From FEB-25 sp963726315 (lineage in GTDB: Bacteria; Chloroflexota; Anaerolineae; Anaerolineales; UBA4823), in NCBI GenBank assembly GCA_963726315.1, contig CAVSBZ010000005.1:682001-746000 (forward strand): a stretch of 64,000 nt of DNA. The letters are read 5' to 3'. Positions 57,096 to 64,000 of the stretch are shown here, one piece after another. A program made the translations under genes and the position numbers. The notes under the pieces were generated by a model. That model was not told where the DNA came from and did not search any database. It saw nothing but the letters and a program-made list of their open reading frames with translations. Each line of letters opens with the position of its first letter. Position 1 is the first letter of the stretch.

Positions 57096-58047
57096 ATGTA
57101 CTCCAAAGAAAAATTATTAGACATGATTGAAAGTAGCAATCCATCCACGCGCTATGACGCCTGTGAATGGCTGCGCATCAGCCAGGAAAGCTCCCCTGAG
57201 ATGGTGTATGCCCTGCAGAAGGCTACCGTTGATGAGAATACTGAAGTAGCAGCACGTGCGCAATTGGCACTCCAGGCTGATGCCCACCATAAAATGGCGA
57301 TAAAAATGGGCCTCATCCAACGCCCCGAAAATGAGCCGGATGAAGCTGAGCAGCAGAAATTGGATCAAGCCCAGGCTGTCAACGATGTAATTAAGACACA
57401 CGCCTCGATGCTCAAAGCGATCCGGTCCAACGGGTTCTGGCTCATTGGTCTCGGTGTACTGCATATCATTTTATCGGGTTGGTTAAGTGCCCCCTGGGGA
57501 GTATTGCTGATTATTGTTGGACTGTGTTCCTTCCTGTTTCACTCACCTTCCATGTTCGTGATTTATGCCATTACTTTTAATTTGGGCCTCCATTTCAAAT
57601 TTTATCGGTTTCAGTCCCATATGGGCTTTCTTCGCCTTCTTTCAGATCTACTTTTCAGTCCGAATTTTTATGGATTTTCGTAAATATCGTAAGGTGGAGA
57701 ACGAATACTCCACTGTTATGGCTGACAAAGAAGCTAGTTCTTCCGCTACTGAGCGCACTCCCAGGCTTTTCCCCTGGCTGGGAACAGCATTTGGTTGTTC
57801 ATCGCTGCTCGGTTTTGTGATGATAATTTTAGTTGAAATTATCATCATTGTGGCGACAAAAACGCTGGACAATATTCCTACGTATCTCATTTTCCTTGAA
57901 AGATTGCTTGTGAATATGGGTGTACTGGGTTTTGCAATCGGTTTAGCCAGCCTGCTTTCCAAATATCGCCCCAAAGCATTGGGAATCGTAGGCCTGGTCG
58001 CCGGGGTCTTAACCTTGATCATAAACTTCGGATTGCGATTCTTATAA
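57096..58047 (+). pseudogene. HEAT-like/membrane protein of unknown function, frameshifted
   Basis: The first frame from ATG 57096 (AGAGGGGGAT upstream) gives an N-terminal helical part, MYSKEKLLDMIESSNPSTRYDACEWLRISQESSPEMVYAL, like a small HEAT repeat, then two membrane helices up to MFVIYAIT. From about 57570 the sense passes to the next frame (57565-58047), which continues LIWASISNFIGFSPIWAFFAFFQIYF and three more helices to 58047. The remaining first-frame residues to 57683 look random. A one-base slip in ACTTTTAATTT explains it. True mutation or sequencing error cannot be told apart. Confidence 0.6.
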
Positions 58048-58147
58048 GGATTCATCGATTACGTCTGACATTCAAGGCGAGCTCATCACAAGTCTATGAA
58101 AGCAGGCAGTATGTGGATGGAGACGAAACCTAAAAGGAGAATTTAAT

Positions 58148-58792
58148 ATGATTCGACGAGCATTGATTTTTACATTGGCACTTGTATTAATCTTCTTGTC
58201 AGCCTGCGGGTCAGTACAACCGGAGCAGGAAGCAACTCCTACACCTATCCCTACGCCGACGCCGATACCGGGCTGGAGCAAAATGGAAGCTGAAAATGTC
58301 TCCATCTGGCTTCCCGATAGCTACACGGGTGGTGACCTGGTAAATGACCTCGATGTGGTCGTGGCCAAATTAAGATCCTTCGGCTCTGAATATGAGCAGA
58401 TCGCTCAAACCATAGAAGCGAATCCATCACTCTTCCTAATCTGGGCAGTTGATTCCAACATTGGCTCTAGCGGATTTTTGACCAATATGAACCTGGGTCA
58501 TGAAGAGGTGGTATCTGCTGTGACCCTGGATATGTATATTCAAGCCATAGAACAACAACTACCATCCTCCTTCGCCATCACGGACCAACAAAAGGTGCAG
58601 ATAGGACCCGATGAAGCTATACGGTTGGAAGTCGAAATGAATAAGTCGGGGATAACCGCCAAGCAGCTGATGTATGTGATCAAGAATAACAATACGATTT
58701 ATAACATCACCTATTCAACCGGCCTGGATGAATTTGCAGATCGGGTAGCATCATTTGAGCAAAGTGCGAATACCTTCACGATACAGCCATAA
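58148..58792 (+). CDS. Lipoprotein of unknown function
   Basis: A 214-residue protein with a lipobox L-S-A-C at residues 17-20 (LVLIFLSACGS), a short Thr/Pro linker (ATPTPIPTPTPIPGW), and an alpha/beta domain: VSIWLPDSYTGGDLVNDLDVVVAKLRSFG, then VTLDMYIQAIEQQLP, GPDEAIRLEVEM and IYNITYSTGLDEFADRVASFEQSANTF. The last segment resembles PsbP/DcrB-type domains that follow a lipobox. AAAAGGAGAATTTAAT precedes the ATG. It is anchored outside the membrane; role unknown. Confidence 0.8.
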   Translation: MIRRALIFTLALVLIFLSACGSVQPEQEATPTPIPTPTPIPGWSKMEAENVSIWLPDSYTGGDLVNDLDVVVAKLRSFGSEYEQIAQTIEANPSLFLIWAVDSNIGSSGFLTNMNLGHEEVVSAVTLDMYIQAIEQQLPSSFAITDQQKVQIGPDEAIRLEVEMNKSGITAKQLMYVIKNNNTIYNITYSTGLDEFADRVASFEQSANTFTIQP

Positions 58793-59175
58793 GGTATTAG
58801 TAGTAGTATTCAGTTTTGTTTTCCATTGGTTTTTGTTGTGTATTAATCCTGAAAGCCTGGACGACGGTCTTACAATTTGGTGAATCAGGATAAGGAACTC
58901 AAAAAATGAAATAATACTTTCCTGGCTTTCATGAGTTACCACCGGTGAACTATTCCCGAACCTCCAACCTGTTTTATCGGAGTATAAATATGGTTTCAGA
59001 ATAATCTACCTGCCCCCGCCAGCGCTTGGAGGGGGACGTTAAAAATAAAAAATTTTTCTCAGCCTTCCCTGCGGTGATAAAAATTAAAATCTGTGTGAAT
59101 CTGTGGTAATTTAATGCTCCCATCCCAATCCGCATTATAATTACTTGGGGAATTTTTCAGATCGAGGAGCTATCA

Positions 59176-60682
59176 ATGGAAAAAGAACTAAACGAACTTA
59201 AAACCCACCTGATGGAAGTCTATGACCTGGAACATATCGGCGCCTTGCTGGGCTGGGACGAAGCCGTTTACATGCCCCCGGGTGGCGCGGCGTCACGCGG
59301 CCGGCAGAGCGCCATGCTCGCCAGGCTATCGCATGAAAAGTCCATCGACCCTGAAATCGGGCGGTTACTGGACGCCTTGCGTCCATACGAAGAAGTCCTT
59401 GCCTTATGATTCCGACGACGCTTCGCTCATCCGCGTAACCAGGCGCGAATTTGAGCGTTCTATCAAGGTGCCGCCCCAATTCATCGGCGAGATGTATGAA
59501 CACTTTTCGAAAATATATAATACCTGGATCACTGCCCGACCGGATAACAACTTCAAGGCGCTCGAGCCTTTGCTTGAGAAGGGGGTCGACCTCTCCTGCC
59601 GCCTGGCTAATTTCTTCCCCGGTTACGAGCACATCGCCGACCCACTGATTGATTTTGCCGATTACGGCATGAAAGCCACCACCTTGCGCACGCTGTTCGC
59701 TCATTTACGCCGTGAGCTGATCCCTATCGTCCAGGCGATTGCTGCCCAGCCCGTAGCTGACGACGCCTGCCTCAAGCAGCACTATCCCCAGGCAGAACAG
59801 CTGGCATTCGGCGAGGAAGTGGTCAAGCAGCTGGGCTTTGATTTCAATCGCGGCCGCAGAGATTTAACCCACCATCCCTTCATGACCAGCTTCTCCCTGG
59901 GTGATGTGCGCATCACGACGCGCGTCAACGAAGATGATCTGGGCTACAGCCTGTTCTCCGATATCCACGAATCGGGGCACGGTATGTACGAGCTGGGTAT
60001 CCGCCCGGAGCTGGAGGGTACCCCCCTGGCAGGTGGCGTTTCGGCTGGCGTGCACGAGAGCCAATCGCGCACCTGGGAAAACCTGGTGGGGCGTAGCCGC
60101 GGCTTTTGGGAATATTTCTTCCCCATCCTGCAAAAGCGCTTCCCGAGCCAGTTAAACCACGTCTCATTAGACACTTTCTACCGGGCAGTGAACAAAGTCG
60201 AGCGCACGCTCATCCGCACCGAAGCCGACGAAGTAACGTACAATCTGCACGTCATGATCCGCTTCGATATTGAGCTGGCTCTGCTGGAAGGCAACCTGCT
60301 GGTGCGTGACCTGCCCGAGTATTGGCACGGGCGCTATAACGCCGATATGGGCATCCGCGCTCCCGACGACCGGGATGGCGTGATGCAGGACGTGCACTGG
60401 TTTAGCGGACCAGTGGGAGGTTCCTTCCAGGGCTACACGCTGGGGAACATCATGAGCGCCCAGTTCTTCGCTAAAGCGCTCAATGCCCACCCTGAAATCC
60501 CGGCGGAAATGTCGCAAGGCAAGTTCGAGACCCTTCACACCTGGTTGGTGGATAACATTTACCAGCACGGGCGCAAATTCACCGCCAACGAGCTGGTCGA
60601 GCGTGTCACGGGTGGTCCGCTTAGTATCGACCCGTATATTGCTTATCTTAAGTCCAAATACGGCGAGCTTTACACATTGTAG
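59176..60682 (+). pseudogene. M32 carboxypeptidase (Taq-type), frameshifted
   Basis: ATG 59176 opens LKTHLMEVYDLEHIGALLGWDEAVYMPPGGAASRGRQ, the typical M32 N-terminus. At about 59391 the frame moves by one base, and the frame ending at 60682 continues with LPYDSDDASLIRVTRREFERSIKVP, then DIHESGHGMYE (the H-E-x-x-H zinc site), VHESQSRTWENLVGRS and the conserved end. Without the slip it would be a normal 500-residue metallocarboxypeptidase that trims C-terminal residues. One extra G in GAAGAAGTCC would account for the break. Confidence 0.8.
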
Positions 60683-60692
60683 ATGATTATTG

Positions 60693-60814
60693 ACCTCACA
60701 GGTTTCCAAAACCTGTGAGGTCTTTATCTCGTACACTAGACCTGACAGGTTTCTAAACCTGTCAGGTCTTTGACGTCCCCTCCTGTCCATTCAGGTTACC
60801 AAAACCTGTCAGGT
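60693..60814. repeat. ACCTG(A/T)CAGGT palindromic repeats, three copies
   Basis: GACCTCACAGGTTT...AAACCTGTGAGGTC at 60693-60723, GACCTGACAGGTTT...AAACCTGTCAGGTC at 60741-60769, and a half copy at about 60793-60814. Arm changes (TCAC/GTGA, TGAC/GTCA) are matched. Another set lies at 62680-62748. Confidence 0.85.
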
Positions 60815-61007
60815 CTGCCGATGATTGCAACAATCTTCACTAATCTCCCATTAATAATCGTGTTATAATTGCTTTACAATCAAGGTAATTTGTGATGATA
60901 CCTGTTGGTTAGGATTTAGATCACTTTCACGCAATCCTGGGGGGTCCACTAATTACTAACAATCAAGACGCAAGTATATTTCAGTCATTGCTCTGGGAGG
61001 GAGGCCT

Positions 61008-61841
61008 ATGAAGCGTGTCAAATCATCCATCATCGTACTGATCTTATGTGCACTGTTCCTGGGTGCCTGCGGACCCAATGCAGAGCAATCCGCTGCCACC
61101 AGCAGCGCCAAAACACAGGCAGCGATACCACCCACCGCGGTACCTACGAATACCTCGATCCCCACAGACACTGCCACCCCGCTGCCCACGAATACCGCCA
61201 CACCCATTCCTACCGATACACCCACCCTTGTGCCGACGGAAACGCCTCTGCCGACTGACACACCCACCATCACACCCACGCCCGGTCCGTTCTCCTTCAT
61301 TGATGACTTCACCACTAACAGCGGGGGTTGGGCTGACTGTGAGTTGTGTAAATGGGAAAACGGAGGCTTGCTGGTGGGACCATTCCCACCGACATCGAAC
61401 TTCCACAAATACACCTGCACCGGCTGTGGAGAAGGCACTTATTATAAGATTGCCGTCGATGCCACCTTCATCGATGGTCAGGTTGACCGCTTCTTTGGTG
61501 TGTTTGTAGGTGATGCGGAAGGTAAACAATACTACCTGGGCATCTCGCCATGGCAGTTTTACATCGTCGGGCAGCACAGTGACGATGGCGATAGCTGGGA
61601 GGTATTGGATCTTCAATGGAGTGGAGTGGTCAAAGCCAGCTATGGCACCAACCACTTTGAAATTGAAATCAGACCTGGTATGCAACCTAACACAGCAGAT
61701 TACATCTTTTCATTGAACGGAACCACGGTTTATATCATCGATGGTCGACCCGTGGGGCCGTCTATTACGGGTGTGGCGATGGACTGGCATGCCGTGACAT
61801 CCAATTACGACAACTGGTCTTACGTGGAGATTGAGGAATAA
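61008..61841 (+). CDS. Lipoprotein with Thr/Pro linker and LamG-like domain
   Basis: A 277-residue protein: lipobox L-G-A-C (residues 18-21), a 70-residue linker of TPTNT/IPTDT repeats, then a beta-sandwich domain starting PGPFSFIDDFTTNSGGWADCELCKW. DDF...GGW at the start and YDNWSYVEIEE at the end are typical of concanavalin-like (LamG/DUF1080-type) domains of surface lipoproteins. Two C-x-x-C pairs (CELC, CTGC) could form disulfides or bind metal. GGGAGGGAGGCCT precedes the ATG. Paralogous to the next gene. Confidence 0.8.
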   Translation: MKRVKSSIIVLILCALFLGACGPNAEQSAATSSAKTQAAIPPTAVPTNTSIPTDTATPLPTNTATPIPTDTPTLVPTETPLPTDTPTITPTPGPFSFIDDFTTNSGGWADCELCKWENGGLLVGPFPPTSNFHKYTCTGCGEGTYYKIAVDATFIDGQVDRFFGVFVGDAEGKQYYLGISPWQFYIVGQHSDDGDSWEVLDLQWSGVVKASYGTNHFEIEIRPGMQPNTADYIFSLNGTTVYIIDGRPVGPSITGVAMDWHAVTSNYDNWSYVEIEE

Positions 61842-62665
61842 ATACTCCGATCAAATTGACCGTATTATTAATCCTTGTGCTGTTGCTCGCTTCCTGCGGG
61901 CCAAACAAGGAGCAGGTGGCTGCCACCAACGCCGCTGAAACGATAGCCGCGGCTTCTCCCACCCCCATTCCAACAGACACCCCCACGCCTACCGAGACCG
62001 GTACTCCTACCTCCGTACCCACCGAGACGCCCATCCCATCTAATACACCCACCGCCACTCGGACGCTGAAACCAACCAATACCCCCACCATCACTCCCAC
62101 ACCCGGTCCGTTTTCATTCAATGACGACTTTTCGACCAACAGTGGTGGCTGGGTGGATTGCGAAGAATGCAGCTGGGAAAATGGGACTTTGGTCATGGGA
62201 CCGTTCGACCCCTCCAGCTTTTTCCACATCAATTACTGCACCGGTTGCGATGCGAATTACTTCTACACCATGGAAGTTGACGTCACCTTTATCGATGGTC
62301 AGGTGGATCGCTTCTATGGGGTCGCCTTCGCCGATGGTCAAAAATCAGTCTATTATCTCGGTATCTCCCCCTGGGGCTGGTATGAGCTCCTCAAATACCA
62401 CTGGGACCAGGATTATTGGGATGAGGTCGCCTTCAAACAGAGCAGTGCGGTTATTCCAAGCTATGGTACCAACCACATCAAGGTTGTTGTCCAGCCGGCA
62501 GCCAATAATTCACATACCACAGAAATTTACGTCTACTTGAATGAAAACTTGCTCCAGGTGTTCACCAGCCTGCCTGTTGAGTTGACCATGGTGGGTTTGG
62601 GTATGGATTTTCACGCCCAGGTGGCAGCCTACGATAACTGGAAATATACTGTAATCGAGCCGTAG
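61838..62665 (+). CDS. Paralogous Thr/Pro-linker lipoprotein, unusual start
   Basis: About 275 residues, the same design as its neighbour: signal LLILVLLLASCG with lipobox, Thr/Pro linker, PGPFSFNDDFSTNSGGWVDCEECSWENG, DVTFIDGQVDRFYGV, ending YDNWKYTVIEP. No ATG or GTG fits. The frame's best-placed start is ATA at 61838, overlapping the upstream stop as ATAA, with GGAG 8 nt before it and MNTPIKLTVLLILVLLLASC as product. A TTG at 61856 lacks a ribosome site. A G-to-A change in an ancestral ATGA overlap would explain this. Confidence 0.7.
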   Translation: MNTPIKLTVLLILVLLLASCGPNKEQVAATNAAETIAAASPTPIPTDTPTPTETGTPTSVPTETPIPSNTPTATRTLKPTNTPTITPTPGPFSFNDDFSTNSGGWVDCEECSWENGTLVMGPFDPSSFFHINYCTGCDANYFYTMEVDVTFIDGQVDRFYGVAFADGQKSVYYLGISPWGWYELLKYHWDQDYWDEVAFKQSSAVIPSYGTNHIKVVVQPAANNSHTTEIYVYLNENLLQVFTSLPVELTMVGLGMDFHAQVAAYDNWKYTVIEP

Positions 62666-62679
62666 CTTGTCCTCTAGAC

Positions 62680-62748
62680 CTCACCGGTTTCAATCAGGCC
62701 TCATCGGTTTCACTCAGACCTCACAGGTTTTCAAGACCTGTGAGGTCT
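62680..62748. repeat. ACCTCACAGGT palindromic repeat cluster
   Basis: GACCTCACCGGTTTCA, a degenerate second unit, and GACCTCACAGGTTT...AAGACCTGTGAGGTC; same family as 60693-60814. Confidence 0.75.
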
Positions 62749-62919
62749 TAATTCTATCCACCTCTTCTCCCTCAAAACTCAACCCTGCAAAACCCCTTGC
62801 AAATATCGGATTAGGATATAATTAATTTGGAAAATCATTAAGGAAATTTCTGATAATAATTAATCAGATAACCCTGGTTTCCAAATTTTGCCAGAATACC
62901 ATCAGCAAAGGAGAATAAA

Positions 62920-64000
62920 ATGTTTTCACGCCGAATAATCTACATCCTTATCGCAACAAGTTTGGGGCTATTGTGCGTTGCGGGATTACTCAGCCTGCCA
63001 GCCTTTGCCCAATCGTCTGTGCCAACGACGAGCGGCCCGTCAGGGATAGTACCCGGAAGCTTGGTCATCCCACCCCTCCCGCTTAGCCCACCGAGTGTCA
63101 TCTTGTACAGCCAATATGACAACCCGGGAGCCAATTCATATTCATCCCAGAATTTCGAACCGGTGAATGATGCTTATGATGACTTCGTGGCGGATGATTT
63201 TGTTGTCCCTGTAGGTCAAAAGTGGAACTTGAACCAGGTGGATGTTCAGGGTGTCTATTATGGTGGCACTGGTCCGGCAGATTCGATGAATATATTCATC
63301 TATACCCAGGCGATCACCATGCCGGGTACCCTTGTGTATTCCCGCACGGAGATGACCTTCTCCAACGTGGATACCAACTTCAGCATTGCAATCGCTCCAG
63401 CCATAACCCTTGAACCGGGCAAATATTGGATTTCGGTGCAGGCCAATCAGAACTTTGATCCAGCCGGGCAGTGGGGTTGGACGGGGCGCATCGTGACCTC
63501 GAACTATCCTGCTGCTTGGCAGAACCCGGGTGGTGGTTTTGGTTCCTGCATAACCTGGGGTCTGCGATCAATTTGCACCAGTGGACCGGATGCACCAGAC
63601 CAGGTCTTTCGCCTGATCGGTAATGCCACTTTTCCGCAATGCGGAATACCTTCACGTTGGGTCGTCCGTAACAAGCTGCCTCAGCCTGTTTATGGAGCGA
63701 ATGTCACCACTGACGGTGATGTTGCCTATGTGCTCGGGGGTTTTAACCTGTCAGGTGCAGGTGACATCACCCAAACGCTTCGTTACGATCCTATCGCGAA
63801 TACCTTTAGTCCATTTGCACATCTACCTCACCCAGCATCCATGGCAACAGCAATTTATTCCCCCGTCAATGACAAGCTGTACTTTTTCGGTGGTGAGAGG
63901 ATCAATACTGGTGAAGTTTATACCAGCACACTGATATACAGTATCGCCGATGATTGGTGGGTGCTCGGCACGCCTATGCCGGCGCCGCGCGATTTTATGG
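62920..64000 (+). CDS. Secreted kelch-type protein, N-terminal part (cut by window edge)
   Basis: The frame is open from ATG 62920, with AAAGGAGAATAAA upstream, to the window end (360 codons). A signal peptide (IYILIATSLGLLCVAGLLSLPAFAQS) precedes a beta-rich domain of about 180 residues with DDFVVPVGQKWNLNQVDVQGVYYGG, and kelch-like blades start at about residue 260 (VAYVLGGFN, LYFFGGERI, W-V-L-G-T-P-M-P-A-P-R). It resembles the exported kelch protein at 13072-14796. It is probably attached to or released from the cell surface. Confidence 0.85.
   Translation, partial: MFSRRIIYILIATSLGLLCVAGLLSLPAFAQSSVPTTSGPSGIVPGSLVIPPLPLSPPSVILYSQYDNPGANSYSSQNFEPVNDAYDDFVADDFVVPVGQKWNLNQVDVQGVYYGGTGPADSMNIFIYTQAITMPGTLVYSRTEMTFSNVDTNFSIAIAPAITLEPGKYWISVQANQNFDPAGQWGWTGRIVTSNYPAAWQNPGGGFGSCITWGLRSICTSGPDAPDQVFRLIGNATFPQCGIPSRWVVRNKLPQPVYGANVTTDGDVAYVLGGFNLSGAGDITQTLRYDPIANTFSPFAHLPHPASMATAIYSPVNDKLYFFGGERINTGEVYTSTLIYSIADDWWVLGTPMPAPRDFM

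Overview
The window looks like a chromosomal segment of an Anaerolineae-type member of the Chloroflexota. This is inferred from gene content (UGT-type glycosyltransferase, kelch and Pro/Thr-linker secreted proteins, sulfur and multihaem cytochrome genes), an orphan Flp pilin, and a very high load of short palindromic and interspersed repeats. No rRNA or other taxonomic marker is present, so the assignment stays an inference.

Layout. 0-9.9 kb: housekeeping and accessory enzymes (GNAT acetyltransferases, a glycosyltransferase, alpha/beta hydrolase, DMT exporter, SDR, CPBP protease, ANT(6)-like adenylyltransferase, CDGSH Fe-S protein), separated by GTAGGGGCG-type palindromes. 10-17.8 kb: exported proteins, a kelch/PKD protein flanked by a second repeat family, then cupin, DUF4256 and SnoaL-like genes. 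17.8-23.4 kb: a five-gene signalling operon on the minus strand (PAS-GAF-PAS kinase, two stand-alone receivers, receiver-GGDEF, receiver-PAS-kinase with a missing phospho-accepting His). 23.6-24.2 kb: three tandem 177-bp repeats.

24.4-32.7 kb is the most unusual part. A divergently transcribed HTH gene faces a consensus promoter with an 18-bp palindrome. Then comes an array of about 18 tRNA genes of many isotypes plus several tRNA-like RNAs, with an HNH endonuclease gene inside the array. Several tRNAs carry a roughly 45-50 nt double-hairpin insertion in the T loop while both halves of the T stem and acceptor stem can still pair. At the 3' end of the array lie five short RNAs with the Ro60-binding signature of Y RNAs, and several chimeras in which a Y-type arm replaces the anticodon arm of a tRNA-like molecule. 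The next gene encodes a full-length TROVE/Ro60 protein. This looks like a Ro60-Y RNA system grown out of a tRNA array.

32.7-37.7 kb: a broken REP-associated (RAYT) transposase, an acyl-ACP thioesterase, an iteron-like region followed by a small replication-type module (HTH protein with a frameshift, helicase-loader-like protein, small zinc-ribbon proteins), and an Flp pilin gene. 38.7-53.4 kb: a respiratory sulfur region. It holds FmdE-like protein, Rieske protein, multihaem cytochrome, two cytochrome b proteins, Fe-S protein and a Tat-exported Mo-bisPGD oxidoreductase; a split YeeE/YedE transporter whose second half has an in-frame TGA at the conserved Cys followed by a SECIS-like hairpin; another multihaem cytochrome; and two ArsR regulators sharing operator-like palindromes. 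These lead into an SQR-DUF1641-DsrC-DsrE operon. An intact RAYT carrying its own palindrome inside its reading frame sits between them. 53.6-64 kb: FAD oxidoreductase/SDR/NTF2-like operon, two frameshifted genes (one an M32 carboxypeptidase), lipoproteins with Thr/Pro linkers, and the start of another secreted kelch protein.

Several reading frames carry single-base disruptions, so some may be sequencing or assembly errors rather than true pseudogenes.
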